From: Sphingomonadales bacterium
GTDB lineage: Bacteria > Pseudomonadota > Alphaproteobacteria > Sphingomonadales > Sphingomonadaceae
Direction of reading: 5' to 3'
Length of the DNA: 8,044 bases
NCBI GenBank assembly: GCA_028868335.1
Contig: JAGWUU010000143.1
Coordinates: 1-8,044 of the forward strand
A model generated the notes under the pieces. The model saw nothing but the letters and a program-made list of their open reading frames with translations. It ran no database searches and had not been told where the DNA came from. A program made the translations under genes and the position numbers. Of this stretch, positions 1 to 6,073 are shown piece after piece (positions within the stretch are counted from its first letter, which is position 1; each line of letters opens with the position of its first letter).

Positions 1-150
1 AAGAACGTGGTCGACATGGTGATCACCGATCTTGCCGTGTTCAAGCGTGACAACCACGCCGCGCCGTTTCGGTTGATCGAGCTGGCGCCGGGGGTGACGG
101 CCGATGAAGTCGCGGCTAAGACCACCGCACACTATGAGGTCGCACTCTAG
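1..150 (+). CDS. scoB: CoA-transferase subunit B (3-oxoacid CoA-transferase type), C-terminal fragment
   Basis: Frame 1 is open from the window edge to a TAG at 148-150 and gives the last 49 residues. The fragment contains VVDMVITDLAVF, then FRLIELAPGVTADEVAAKT. This is the familiar C-terminal block of class I CoA-transferase beta subunits (ScoB, AtoA, PcaJ): a strand with T-[DE]-LAVF, then LIELAPG, then the EV-AKT helix. In that family the alpha and beta subunits move CoA from succinyl-CoA or acetyl-CoA onto a 3-oxoacid such as acetoacetate, in the cytoplasm. The catalytic glutamate lies upstream of the window and cannot be checked. The alpha subunit gene is expected just upstream. The substrate (acetoacetate or 3-oxoadipate) cannot be told from this fragment, so the symbol is tentative. 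Confidence 0.8.
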   Translation, partial: KNVVDMVITDLAVFKRDNHAAPFRLIELAPGVTADEVAAKTTAHYEVAL

Positions 151-161
151 ATTCGGATTCA

Positions 162-1418
162 ATGCGGCGGAGTTTTTCGATAGCTATTGCGGCTGGCGCG
201 CTGGTTCTCGCCGGTTGGCTCGGTCTTCATCTTTACGGCGGGCGGCACTGGTCGCCCGCCGTGTCGATTCCGCTCGCCTCGATCAAGGATCTGCCGGATT
301 CGCCCGACAAGTGGCACGGCCGGATCGACTATCGCGGGCTTGACCAGAAACTGACCGCGCTTGCCGCCCGCCCCGAAATGGCGGGGCTGGCAGTCGCCGT
401 GGTGGAAGATGGCCAGCTGCGCTTCATCCGCGCCTACGGCGTCAACGATACATCGACTGGCGCGCCGGTGACGCTGCAGACGCTGTTCCGCTGGGCATCG
501 GTTTCCAAGACGGTAACCGGCACGCTGGCCGCTTCATTGGCGGGTGACGGCACACTCGCTCTCGATCGCCCGCTTGCCGACTGGCACAGCTCGCTGCGCC
601 TGCCCGGCGGCGCGGAGGCACGGATCACGCTGGGCGATTTGCTGGCTCAGCGCACGGGGCTTACCAAGAACGCCTATGACGAGAAACTGGAGGAGGGCCA
701 GGACCCGGGCCTGATCCGCGCCGCCCTTGCGCGGGCACCGCTGCAGTGCGAGCCGGGCACCTGCCACACCTACCAGAACATCGCCTTCGACACGGCGAGC
801 GAAATTCTGGCACAAGCCGCGAAGCAACCTTTTCCCGACGCGGTCGAGGATCGGCTGTTCCGCCCGCTCGGCATGGCCAGCGCGGGCTATGGCATGGCGC
901 ACCTGACCGGCGCGAAGGACTGGGCCAGACCGCACCGCGACCGCCACGTCCTCCCGGTGCAAGAAGCCTATTGGCGCATTCCCGCCGCTGCCGGGGTTGA
1001 AAGCAATATTGTCGATTTCGCGATGTGGATGCAGGCGATGATGGGTCAGCGCCCCGGCGTGCTGCCACCGGCGACCCTGAAGATCGCCCACACCCCCCGC
1101 GTCAACACGGAACGACTGTATGGCGGCACGCTGCGGCAGGCGACCGGACAGGCTGGATACGGCCTGGGATGGCGAAGCTTCACCTATGATGGTCGCAGGG
1201 TCGAAGGCCATTCGGGGGCGGTTACGGGCTACCGCGCCACCATGCTGTTCGAACCCGCCACCCGCACGGGCGTCGTGGCCATGTGGAACAGCGATTGGGG
1301 ATGGCCGTTCCGCATCCCCTTCGCGGTGTTCGACAGCCGTAACCAACGAGCGGATTCGGACTGGCTCGACCTTTCCGATCTGCCTTCGCGTCGACCCAAT
1401 CCGCCACCCGCAAGGTAG
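162..1418 (+). CDS. Serine hydrolase, beta-lactamase/class C (PF00144-type) family, membrane-anchored or exported
   Basis: This 418-residue protein has the three signature motifs of the penicillin-binding/class C beta-lactamase fold. They are S113-V-S-K116 (nucleophile and general base in SxxK), Y204-Q-N206 (the YxN motif), and H350-S-G352 at the place of the usual KTG/HxG. An Arg-Arg start followed by a hydrophobic stretch at about residues 5-22 suggests a signal peptide or N-terminal anchor, so the enzyme should act in the periplasm. C195 and C201 (CEPGTC), just before YxN, could form a disulfide there. Family members include esterases, D-aminopeptidases and beta-lactamases, and nothing here fixes the substrate. 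The HSG form is more usual in esterase or peptidase-like members than in true AmpC enzymes. The start lies 11 bp after scoB without a clear Shine-Dalgarno sequence, so it is probably co-transcribed. The last ~20 residues are Pro/Arg-rich. Confidence 0.88.
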   Translation: MRRSFSIAIAAGALVLAGWLGLHLYGGRHWSPAVSIPLASIKDLPDSPDKWHGRIDYRGLDQKLTALAARPEMAGLAVAVVEDGQLRFIRAYGVNDTSTGAPVTLQTLFRWASVSKTVTGTLAASLAGDGTLALDRPLADWHSSLRLPGGAEARITLGDLLAQRTGLTKNAYDEKLEEGQDPGLIRAALARAPLQCEPGTCHTYQNIAFDTASEILAQAAKQPFPDAVEDRLFRPLGMASAGYGMAHLTGAKDWARPHRDRHVLPVQEAYWRIPAAAGVESNIVDFAMWMQAMMGQRPGVLPPATLKIAHTPRVNTERLYGGTLRQATGQAGYGLGWRSFTYDGRRVEGHSGAVTGYRATMLFEPATRTGVVAMWNSDWGWPFRIPFAVFDSRNQRADSDWLDLSDLPSRRPNPPPAR

Positions 1419-1440
1419 CTTGTCGGCACCCGACACCTTG
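1411..1440 (+). terminator. Hairpin spanning the serine hydrolase stop codon (weak terminator candidate)
   Basis: Outer arms CAAGGT (1411-1416) and ACCTTG (1435-1440) enclose inner arms GTCGG (1422-1426) and CCGAC (1430-1434). The left side has a five-base bulge that includes part of the TAG stop. There is no T-run after it, so it is not a classical Rho-independent terminator. It could attenuate transcription or stabilise a 3' end before the flavin oxidoreductase gene. Confidence 0.3.
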
Positions 1441-1458
1441 TCCATGATCAAAGCCCAC

Positions 1459-1467
1459 GAGGGAGAG
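1459..1467 (+). promoter_or_regulatory. Ribosome binding site of the flavin oxidoreductase gene
   Basis: GAGGGAGAG lies 4 bases before the ATG at 1472. It is the strongest purine-rich Shine-Dalgarno candidate on the + strand of this window. It fixes the start of the flavin oxidoreductase and hints that translation here is set independently of the upstream hydrolase. Confidence 0.7.
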
Positions 1468-1471
1468 AATC

Positions 1472-2605
1472 ATGGACAACGCCGTCTGCCGCCTGACCGG
1501 CTGCGAATTTCCGCTGTTTGCCTTCAGCCATTGCCGCGACGTGGTGGTAGCGGTGAGCAAGGCGGGCGGTTTCGGGGTCCTGGGGGCGACGCGCTTCACC
1601 CCCGACCAGCTTGAGGAAGAACTCGCCTGGATCGACGCCCACATCGACGGCGCTCCCTATGGCGTCGACGTGCTGGTGCCCGAAACCATCGACCCGCGCG
1701 TGGCGGACTTCGCCGACAACGCCGCTCGCGCCGATGCCATCTCTGCCGCACACCGCGAATTCACTGCCAACCTGCTGGGCCAGTACGGCATTGCGGTGAG
1801 GGCGGATGAGGTGGTGCGTTACGAGGGGCGGGCCGGGATCACCCCGGAAAACGGTTATGCGCAAATGGAAGTCGCCTTCCGCCACCCGATCCGGCTGATT
1901 GCCAATGCGCTGGGCGTGGCTCCCCCGGCGATGATCGCCGAGGGCAAGAAGCGCGGCATCCCGGTTGCGGCGTTGGTCGGGGCGAAGGAACACGCGCTGC
2001 GCCAGGCGGAGGCGGGAGTGGACATCATCGTCGCCCAGGGCGGCGAGGCGGGCGGACATTGCGGCGAGGTATCGACCCTGGTGCTGATCCCCGAGGTGGT
2101 CGGCGCGCTCAAGGCGGCGGGGCAGCCCATTCCAGTGCTTGCCGCCGGAGGGATCATGACCGGAGCGCAGATGGCAGCGATGATGGCGGCGGGCGCGCAG
2201 GGAGCCTGGACCGGCTCCGTCTGGCTCGCCACGACCGAGGCCGAAACCAGCGAGGCTTTCCGCGCCCGGATGATCGCCGCGCGCAGCCGCGATACCGTGC
2301 GTAGCCGCAGCCGTACCGGCAAGCCCGCGCGTCAGTTGAAGACCGCCTGGCAGGAGGCATGGGATGGTCCGGCCAGTCCCGGCACCTTGCCGATGCCGCT
2401 GATGGGCATGGTATCCGAACCGGCGTTCCAGCGGATCGAGAAGGCCGTCGTCGCGGGCAACGAGCAGGCGCGCGAACTCGTTTCCTATTTCGTCGGACAG
2501 GGAGTAGGATTGGTTGATCAGGTACGCTCAGCGCGCGCCGTCGTTCAGGAGTTCCGCGAGGAATTCGCCGAGGCGGTGCTGGGGCTGACCGCCTTGCTGG
2601 AGTAA
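1472..2605 (+). CDS. NAD(P)H-dependent flavin oxidoreductase / nitronate monooxygenase family
   Basis: This 377-residue protein has the TIM-barrel layout of the nitronate monooxygenase (2-nitropropane dioxygenase, PF03060) group. The N-terminal VAVSKAGGFGVLGA (residues 26-39) is the first strand-loop. AGVDIIVAQGGEAGGH (181-196) carries the QGxEAGGH flavin/substrate loop. PVLAAGGI (221-228) and GAQGAWTGSVWL (241-252) are the phosphate-binding strands that hold FMN. Known members oxidise nitronates with O2, reduce quinones with NAD(P)H, or, as FabK, reduce enoyl-ACP. The exact reaction cannot be read from the motifs. The usual early P-[IL]-x-x-A-P-M motif is replaced here by FPLFAFSHC, which marks it as a divergent branch. 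A strong ribosome binding site precedes the ATG. The next gene begins 10 bp after the stop, so the two are almost certainly co-transcribed. A cytoplasmic location is expected. Confidence 0.85.
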   Translation: MDNAVCRLTGCEFPLFAFSHCRDVVVAVSKAGGFGVLGATRFTPDQLEEELAWIDAHIDGAPYGVDVLVPETIDPRVADFADNAARADAISAAHREFTANLLGQYGIAVRADEVVRYEGRAGITPENGYAQMEVAFRHPIRLIANALGVAPPAMIAEGKKRGIPVAALVGAKEHALRQAEAGVDIIVAQGGEAGGHCGEVSTLVLIPEVVGALKAAGQPIPVLAAGGIMTGAQMAAMMAAGAQGAWTGSVWLATTEAETSEAFRARMIAARSRDTVRSRSRTGKPARQLKTAWQEAWDGPASPGTLPMPLMGMVSEPAFQRIEKAVVAGNEQARELVSYFVGQGVGLVDQVRSARAVVQEFREEFAEAVLGLTALLE

Positions 2606-2615
2606 AGGGGCTGGA

Positions 2616-3290
2616 GTGACGGCAATGTTGGGTGCGGGCTTTCGCGATCGCTACCTCGACGTGCTCGCCTCGATCTATATCTACAACGAGCATCGCGGAT
2701 ACACCTCGCTCGACCGGGTACTGGAAGCCGTGCGGCTGCGCTGCCCGGACGATCCCGCCTTCCAGCACGAGATCGAAAAGCACCGCGCCGACGAGGAAAA
2801 GCATTACCGCATGTTTCGCCGCTGGTTCGAGCGGCAGGGGCGCATGCCCCTGCAAGTCGATCGCGGCGTCGGGCACATCGACCGCTTCATCCAGTGGGTG
2901 TTCCGTTGCTCGATCGAGGAACTGGACACCGCGGAAATCGTTGCCACGCCTGCCGATTTCGAGCGACTGTGCCGGGTAATCATGCTGACCGAGCAGCGCG
3001 GGTTCCGCCAGGTGCAGATCCTCCTGCGCAACCGCATCGTCCGCTCCGACCCGGTGATGAAGCGAATCTTCGAGATCATTCACAAGGACGAGCCCGATCA
3101 CTTCCTGCCCTACCAGCACTGGCTTGAGCGGCAGGACCGGGCGGCGACAAAATGGAACGAAAAGGCTGCGGATTGGTTCATCCACAAGATACTCATGCTG
3201 GCGAAGCTTCCGGCGCTGTTCCTCGATTCCGGACGCCCACGGCTTCAGTCCTGGCCGGACGAACCAGATCCGGCTGCACTGCCGGTTTGA
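2616..3290 (+). CDS. Ferritin-like diiron protein of unknown substrate
   Basis: I do not recognise a named family, but the 224-residue sequence carries a complete ferritin-like diiron ligand pattern. It has E25 in the first helix (YNEHRGY), E60-x-x-H63 in the second (ADEEKH), E126 in the third (LTEQRGF) and E159-x-x-H162 in the fourth (DEPDH). The E-to-ExxH spacings are 35 and 33 residues, typical of a four-helix bundle. This 4-Glu/2-His set is used by oxygen-activating enzymes of the superfamily such as COQ7, MiaE and ribonucleotide reductase R2. The two His argue for redox catalysis rather than simple iron storage. Residues 186-204 are partly hydrophobic and could touch a membrane. The start chosen is GTG 2616, with AGGGG five bases before it. 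ATG 2625, preceded by GGAG, is a credible alternative three residues in. It follows the flavin oxidoreductase by 10 bp, which suggests a shared operon and perhaps a shared pathway. Confidence 0.75.
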   Translation: MTAMLGAGFRDRYLDVLASIYIYNEHRGYTSLDRVLEAVRLRCPDDPAFQHEIEKHRADEEKHYRMFRRWFERQGRMPLQVDRGVGHIDRFIQWVFRCSIEELDTAEIVATPADFERLCRVIMLTEQRGFRQVQILLRNRIVRSDPVMKRIFEIIHKDEPDHFLPYQHWLERQDRAATKWNEKAADWFIHKILMLAKLPALFLDSGRPRLQSWPDEPDPAALPV

Positions 3291-3316
3291 AAGAGGCTTG
3301 AACAAGGATACCTGCG

Positions 3317-3589
3317 ATGCCCAGATCGACTGTCTTGCTTGCCCTGGCGATCCCCTGCCTGGTGATCGCTGCCCCCGGAGATGCCCGCCACCGTCACCAC
3401 CATGGCGATCCGGGGCACGGCAACTGCCTGCGCTTCAACAAGACCACCGGGGCCGTTGCCGGGGGCGTCGGCGGAGCGGTGATCGGGCGCGCCGTGATCG
3501 GTGGCCCGGTTGCGACGGTGGGCGGCGCGGCGGCCGGTGCGCTTGCCGGTCACAAACTGGCGCACAACGGGCGCAAGCGTTGCCGCTAA
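3317..3589 (+). CDS. Small exported glycine-zipper protein, His-rich N-terminus
   Basis: This 90-residue protein begins with a signal peptide (MPRS, then hydrophobic residues 5-19, with likely cleavage near A19 or A23). The mature start is histidine-rich (RHRHHHG, then H34). Residues 45-78 are a run of Gly and Ala at spaced positions (GAVAGGVGGAVIG and GAAAGALAG). This is a glycine-zipper pattern like that of the 17-kDa surface antigen/2TM group, which packs in the outer membrane or periplasm. C37 and C89 bracket the zipper and could form a disulfide. C14 is inside the signal peptide and does not form a lipobox. AAGGA at 3304-3308 sits 8 bases before the ATG. It follows the diiron gene by 26 bp in the same direction. 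No function is known; the His cluster could bind metal, but this is only inference. Confidence 0.7.
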   Translation: MPRSTVLLALAIPCLVIAAPGDARHRHHHGDPGHGNCLRFNKTTGAVAGGVGGAVIGRAVIGGPVATVGGAAAGALAGHKLAHNGRKRCR

Positions 3590-3590
3590 A

Positions 3591-3633
3591 GTGATTTCAA
3601 GTGAAATGGAACATTTCACGGCCAGGAAATCAC
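3591..3633. repeat. Nested inverted repeats downstream of the glycine-zipper gene
   Basis: Outer arms GTGATTTC (3591-3598) and GAAATCAC (3626-3633) match perfectly over 8 bp. Inside them, GTGAAATG (3601-3608) and CATTTCAC (3612-3619) also match perfectly over 8 bp around a GAA loop. All four arms share a GTGA/TCAC edge, so the element can be read as four related half-sites. It begins one base after the stop of the upstream gene. It could be a transcript-end hairpin, although no T-run follows, or a regulator binding site in front of the GST gene. Confidence 0.65.
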
Positions 3634-3644
3634 GGTAATACAAT
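3615..3644 (+). promoter_or_regulatory. Possible promoter for the glutathione S-transferase gene
   Basis: TACAAT at 3639-3644 differs from the -10 consensus by one base. TTCACG at 3615-3620, 18 bases upstream, matches the -35 consensus at four of six positions. The inner inverted repeat (3601-3619) would overlap the -35, which is a typical position for a repressor. The predicted leader would be about 70 nt. Consensus matching in a GC-rich alphaproteobacterium is weak evidence, so this stays a candidate. Confidence 0.3.
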
Positions 3645-3657
3645 GGCCTGGACGGAT

Positions 3658-3680
3658 ATTTTGATTCGATCAAAATCGAA
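3658..3680. repeat. AT-rich inverted repeat before the GST gene
   Basis: ATTTTGAT (3658-3665) and ATCAAAAT (3669-3676) form a perfect 8-bp inverted repeat around TCG. An overlapping alternative pairs TTCGAT (3665-3670) with ATCGAA (3675-3680). The two pairings exclude each other. The element is clearly richer in A and T than its surroundings and lies 42-65 bases before the GST start. It may be an operator or a leader structure. Confidence 0.5.
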
Positions 3681-3722
3681 CGAGGTCTAGGCAAGCGCCC
3701 CGCCACGCGATAGCGTTGGCGG

Positions 3723-4406
3723 ATGACCTACACGCTGATCACCGCCAACCGGAACTACTCAAGCTGGTCGCTGCGCCCCTGGCTGCTGATGAAAGCGCTG
3801 GGCATTCCCTTTGCCGATCGTCTTGAGCCGTTCACCAGGCCGGACAACTTCGACGAGTTTCGCGCCTTTTCGCCCACCGGCCAGGTCCCCGTGCTGATTG
3901 ATGGGGAACGGGCGATCCCCGATTCACTCGGCATCGCGCTCTACCTCGGGGAACGGCATCCCGGCGTCTGGCCGGTGGACGAGGAGGCGCGGATCTTCGC
4001 GCAGGGCGCGGTCGCGGAAATGCACGGCGGTTTTGGCCATCTGCGGGGCGACTGCACGATGAACGTCGGCGTGCGCGTGGCCCCCAAGCCGATGAGCGAG
4101 GGGTTGCGACGCAATGTCCAGCGGGTGCGTGAACTTCTCGAAGGCGGGCTGACGCGCTTTGGCGGGCCGTGGCTGGCCGGTGCGGACTTTTCTGCCGCCG
4201 ATGCCTTCTACGCCCCGGTTGCCTTCCGCATTCGCACCTATGGCCTCGATGTCGGCAAGGGGCAGGCGTGGGTGGATCATGTCCTTGCTCACCCGGCGAT
4301 GCTTGATTGGGAAAAGCAGGCGCTTGCCGAGGACTGGCGCGAGGAAAGCCACGAGGCGGAGCTGGCGGCGGCCGGTGCGATCACCGCCGACTATCGCGCG
4401 GGTTAG
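3723..4406 (+). CDS. Glutathione S-transferase family protein
   Basis: The 227-residue protein has the two-domain GST layout. The N-terminal thioredoxin-like half starts with YTLITANRNYSSWSLRPW, in which S13 or S14 is the likely glutathione-activating serine. Next come Q54-V-P56-V-L with the cis-proline, and P66-D67-S68, the usual glutathione gamma-glutamyl contact. The helical half contains F156-S157-A-A-D160, the conserved N-capping box, with AFYAPVAFR after it. The enzyme should be cytosolic and conjugate or isomerise electrophiles with glutathione; the substrate is unknown. No strong ribosome binding site is visible before ATG 3723 (only a GGCGG directly upstream). Its stop codon overlaps the stop of the convergent small gene on the other strand, and no terminator separates them. 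Confidence 0.88.
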   Translation: MTYTLITANRNYSSWSLRPWLLMKALGIPFADRLEPFTRPDNFDEFRAFSPTGQVPVLIDGERAIPDSLGIALYLGERHPGVWPVDEEARIFAQGAVAEMHGGFGHLRGDCTMNVGVRVAPKPMSEGLRRNVQRVRELLEGGLTRFGGPWLAGADFSAADAFYAPVAFRIRTYGLDVGKGQAWVDHVLAHPAMLDWEKQALAEDWREESHEAELAAAGAITADYRAG

Positions 4407-4816
4407 GCGTCCCGCACCAGCAACTCGACCTCGGCCAATTCGATTACCGGGATTTCCCAAGGGTGCTGGGCGACCAGCGCATCGAGAAGGGCGTCCACTT
4501 CGTCCTCCGGGGTTTGCCCGGGGAGGTGGATCGTGACCATCAGGTTGGTGGAAACCTGGGATTGCCCCGGCTCGCCTCGCGTCGGGCTGGCCTTGGGTGA
4601 GGGGCTGAACAGTTCCCAGCACGGTGTCACTTCGGCAACGGCGCGATAGATGCCGAAATCGCCCAGGGGATTGTCGGCGCGAAGCAGCTTCAGCAGGCGC
4701 GCGAACCAGGGATCACGGTCCAGTGCGGCAGCATCCCCGCCCAGCAGGGCGGCGTGCGTTTCATCCTGCACCGGCCACGACAGGCGCAGGACGCGAACCT
4801 TGCGACGGGCCGCCAT
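4403..4816 (-). CDS. Uncharacterised 137-residue protein downstream of metK
   Basis: I do not recognise this protein with confidence. Residues 5-65 form a first region (RKVRVLRLSWPV, then a helical stretch around DPWFARLLKLL and GDFGIYRAVAEV). A loop rich in Ser, Pro and Gly follows (71-88). The C-terminal part runs NLMVTIHLPG (91-100), a helix ending in VAQHPWEIPVIEL (115-127), then a last strand ELLVRD. The HPWE-P-V/I ending faintly recalls HPYE-P motifs of CutA and NIF3-type PII-like folds, but this is only a suggestion. The ATG lies 9 bp after the metK stop on the same strand, so it is probably the last gene of the lnt-metK transcript. No clear Shine-Dalgarno sequence is seen, which fits translational coupling with metK. 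Its TAA overlaps the GST stop. Confidence 0.7.
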   Translation of the reverse strand: MAARRKVRVLRLSWPVQDETHAALLGGDAAALDRDPWFARLLKLLRADNPLGDFGIYRAVAEVTPCWELFSPSPKASPTRGEPGQSQVSTNLMVTIHLPGQTPEDEVDALLDALVAQHPWEIPVIELAEVELLVRDA

Positions 4817-4825
4817 GGCGAAGCG

Positions 4826-6034
<1,209 letters not shown>

Positions 6035-6048
6035 CGTGGAATTCCGAT

Positions 6049-6064
6049 ATAAAGAAAGCTTTAT
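6049..6064 (-). repeat. Small inverted repeat in the lnt-metK gap
   Basis: ATAAAG (6049-6054) and CTTTAT (6059-6064) are perfect arms around a four-base AAAG loop (+ strand sense). The element fills the middle of the only AT-rich stretch between lnt and metK. It could form a weak hairpin in the transcript upstream of the metK ribosome binding site, but with six mostly A-T pairs it is marginal and may be chance. Confidence 0.35.
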
Positions 6065-6073
6065 GTCATCTAT

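Noticed and set aside
534..1451. 305-codon - strand frame opposite the serine hydrolase
   Set aside because: It has no recognisable motif, while the opposite strand carries SxxK, YxN and HxG motifs in order. It is a shadow of the real gene.
2154..3305. 383-codon open frame on the - strand opposite the flavin/diiron genes
   Set aside because: It lies antisense to two genes with clear family motifs, and its translation is Arg/Pro-rich with no recognisable domain. Long antisense frames are expected in GC-rich DNA.
3591..3633. Classical Rho-independent terminator after the glycine-zipper gene
   Set aside because: The stems are AT-rich and no T-run follows, so it is listed as an inverted repeat instead.
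6035..6073. Possible S-adenosylmethionine riboswitch before metK
   Set aside because: The gap after lnt is only 39 bp. I could not match it to the known SAM-II or SAM/SAH cores; only a weak AT hairpin is present.
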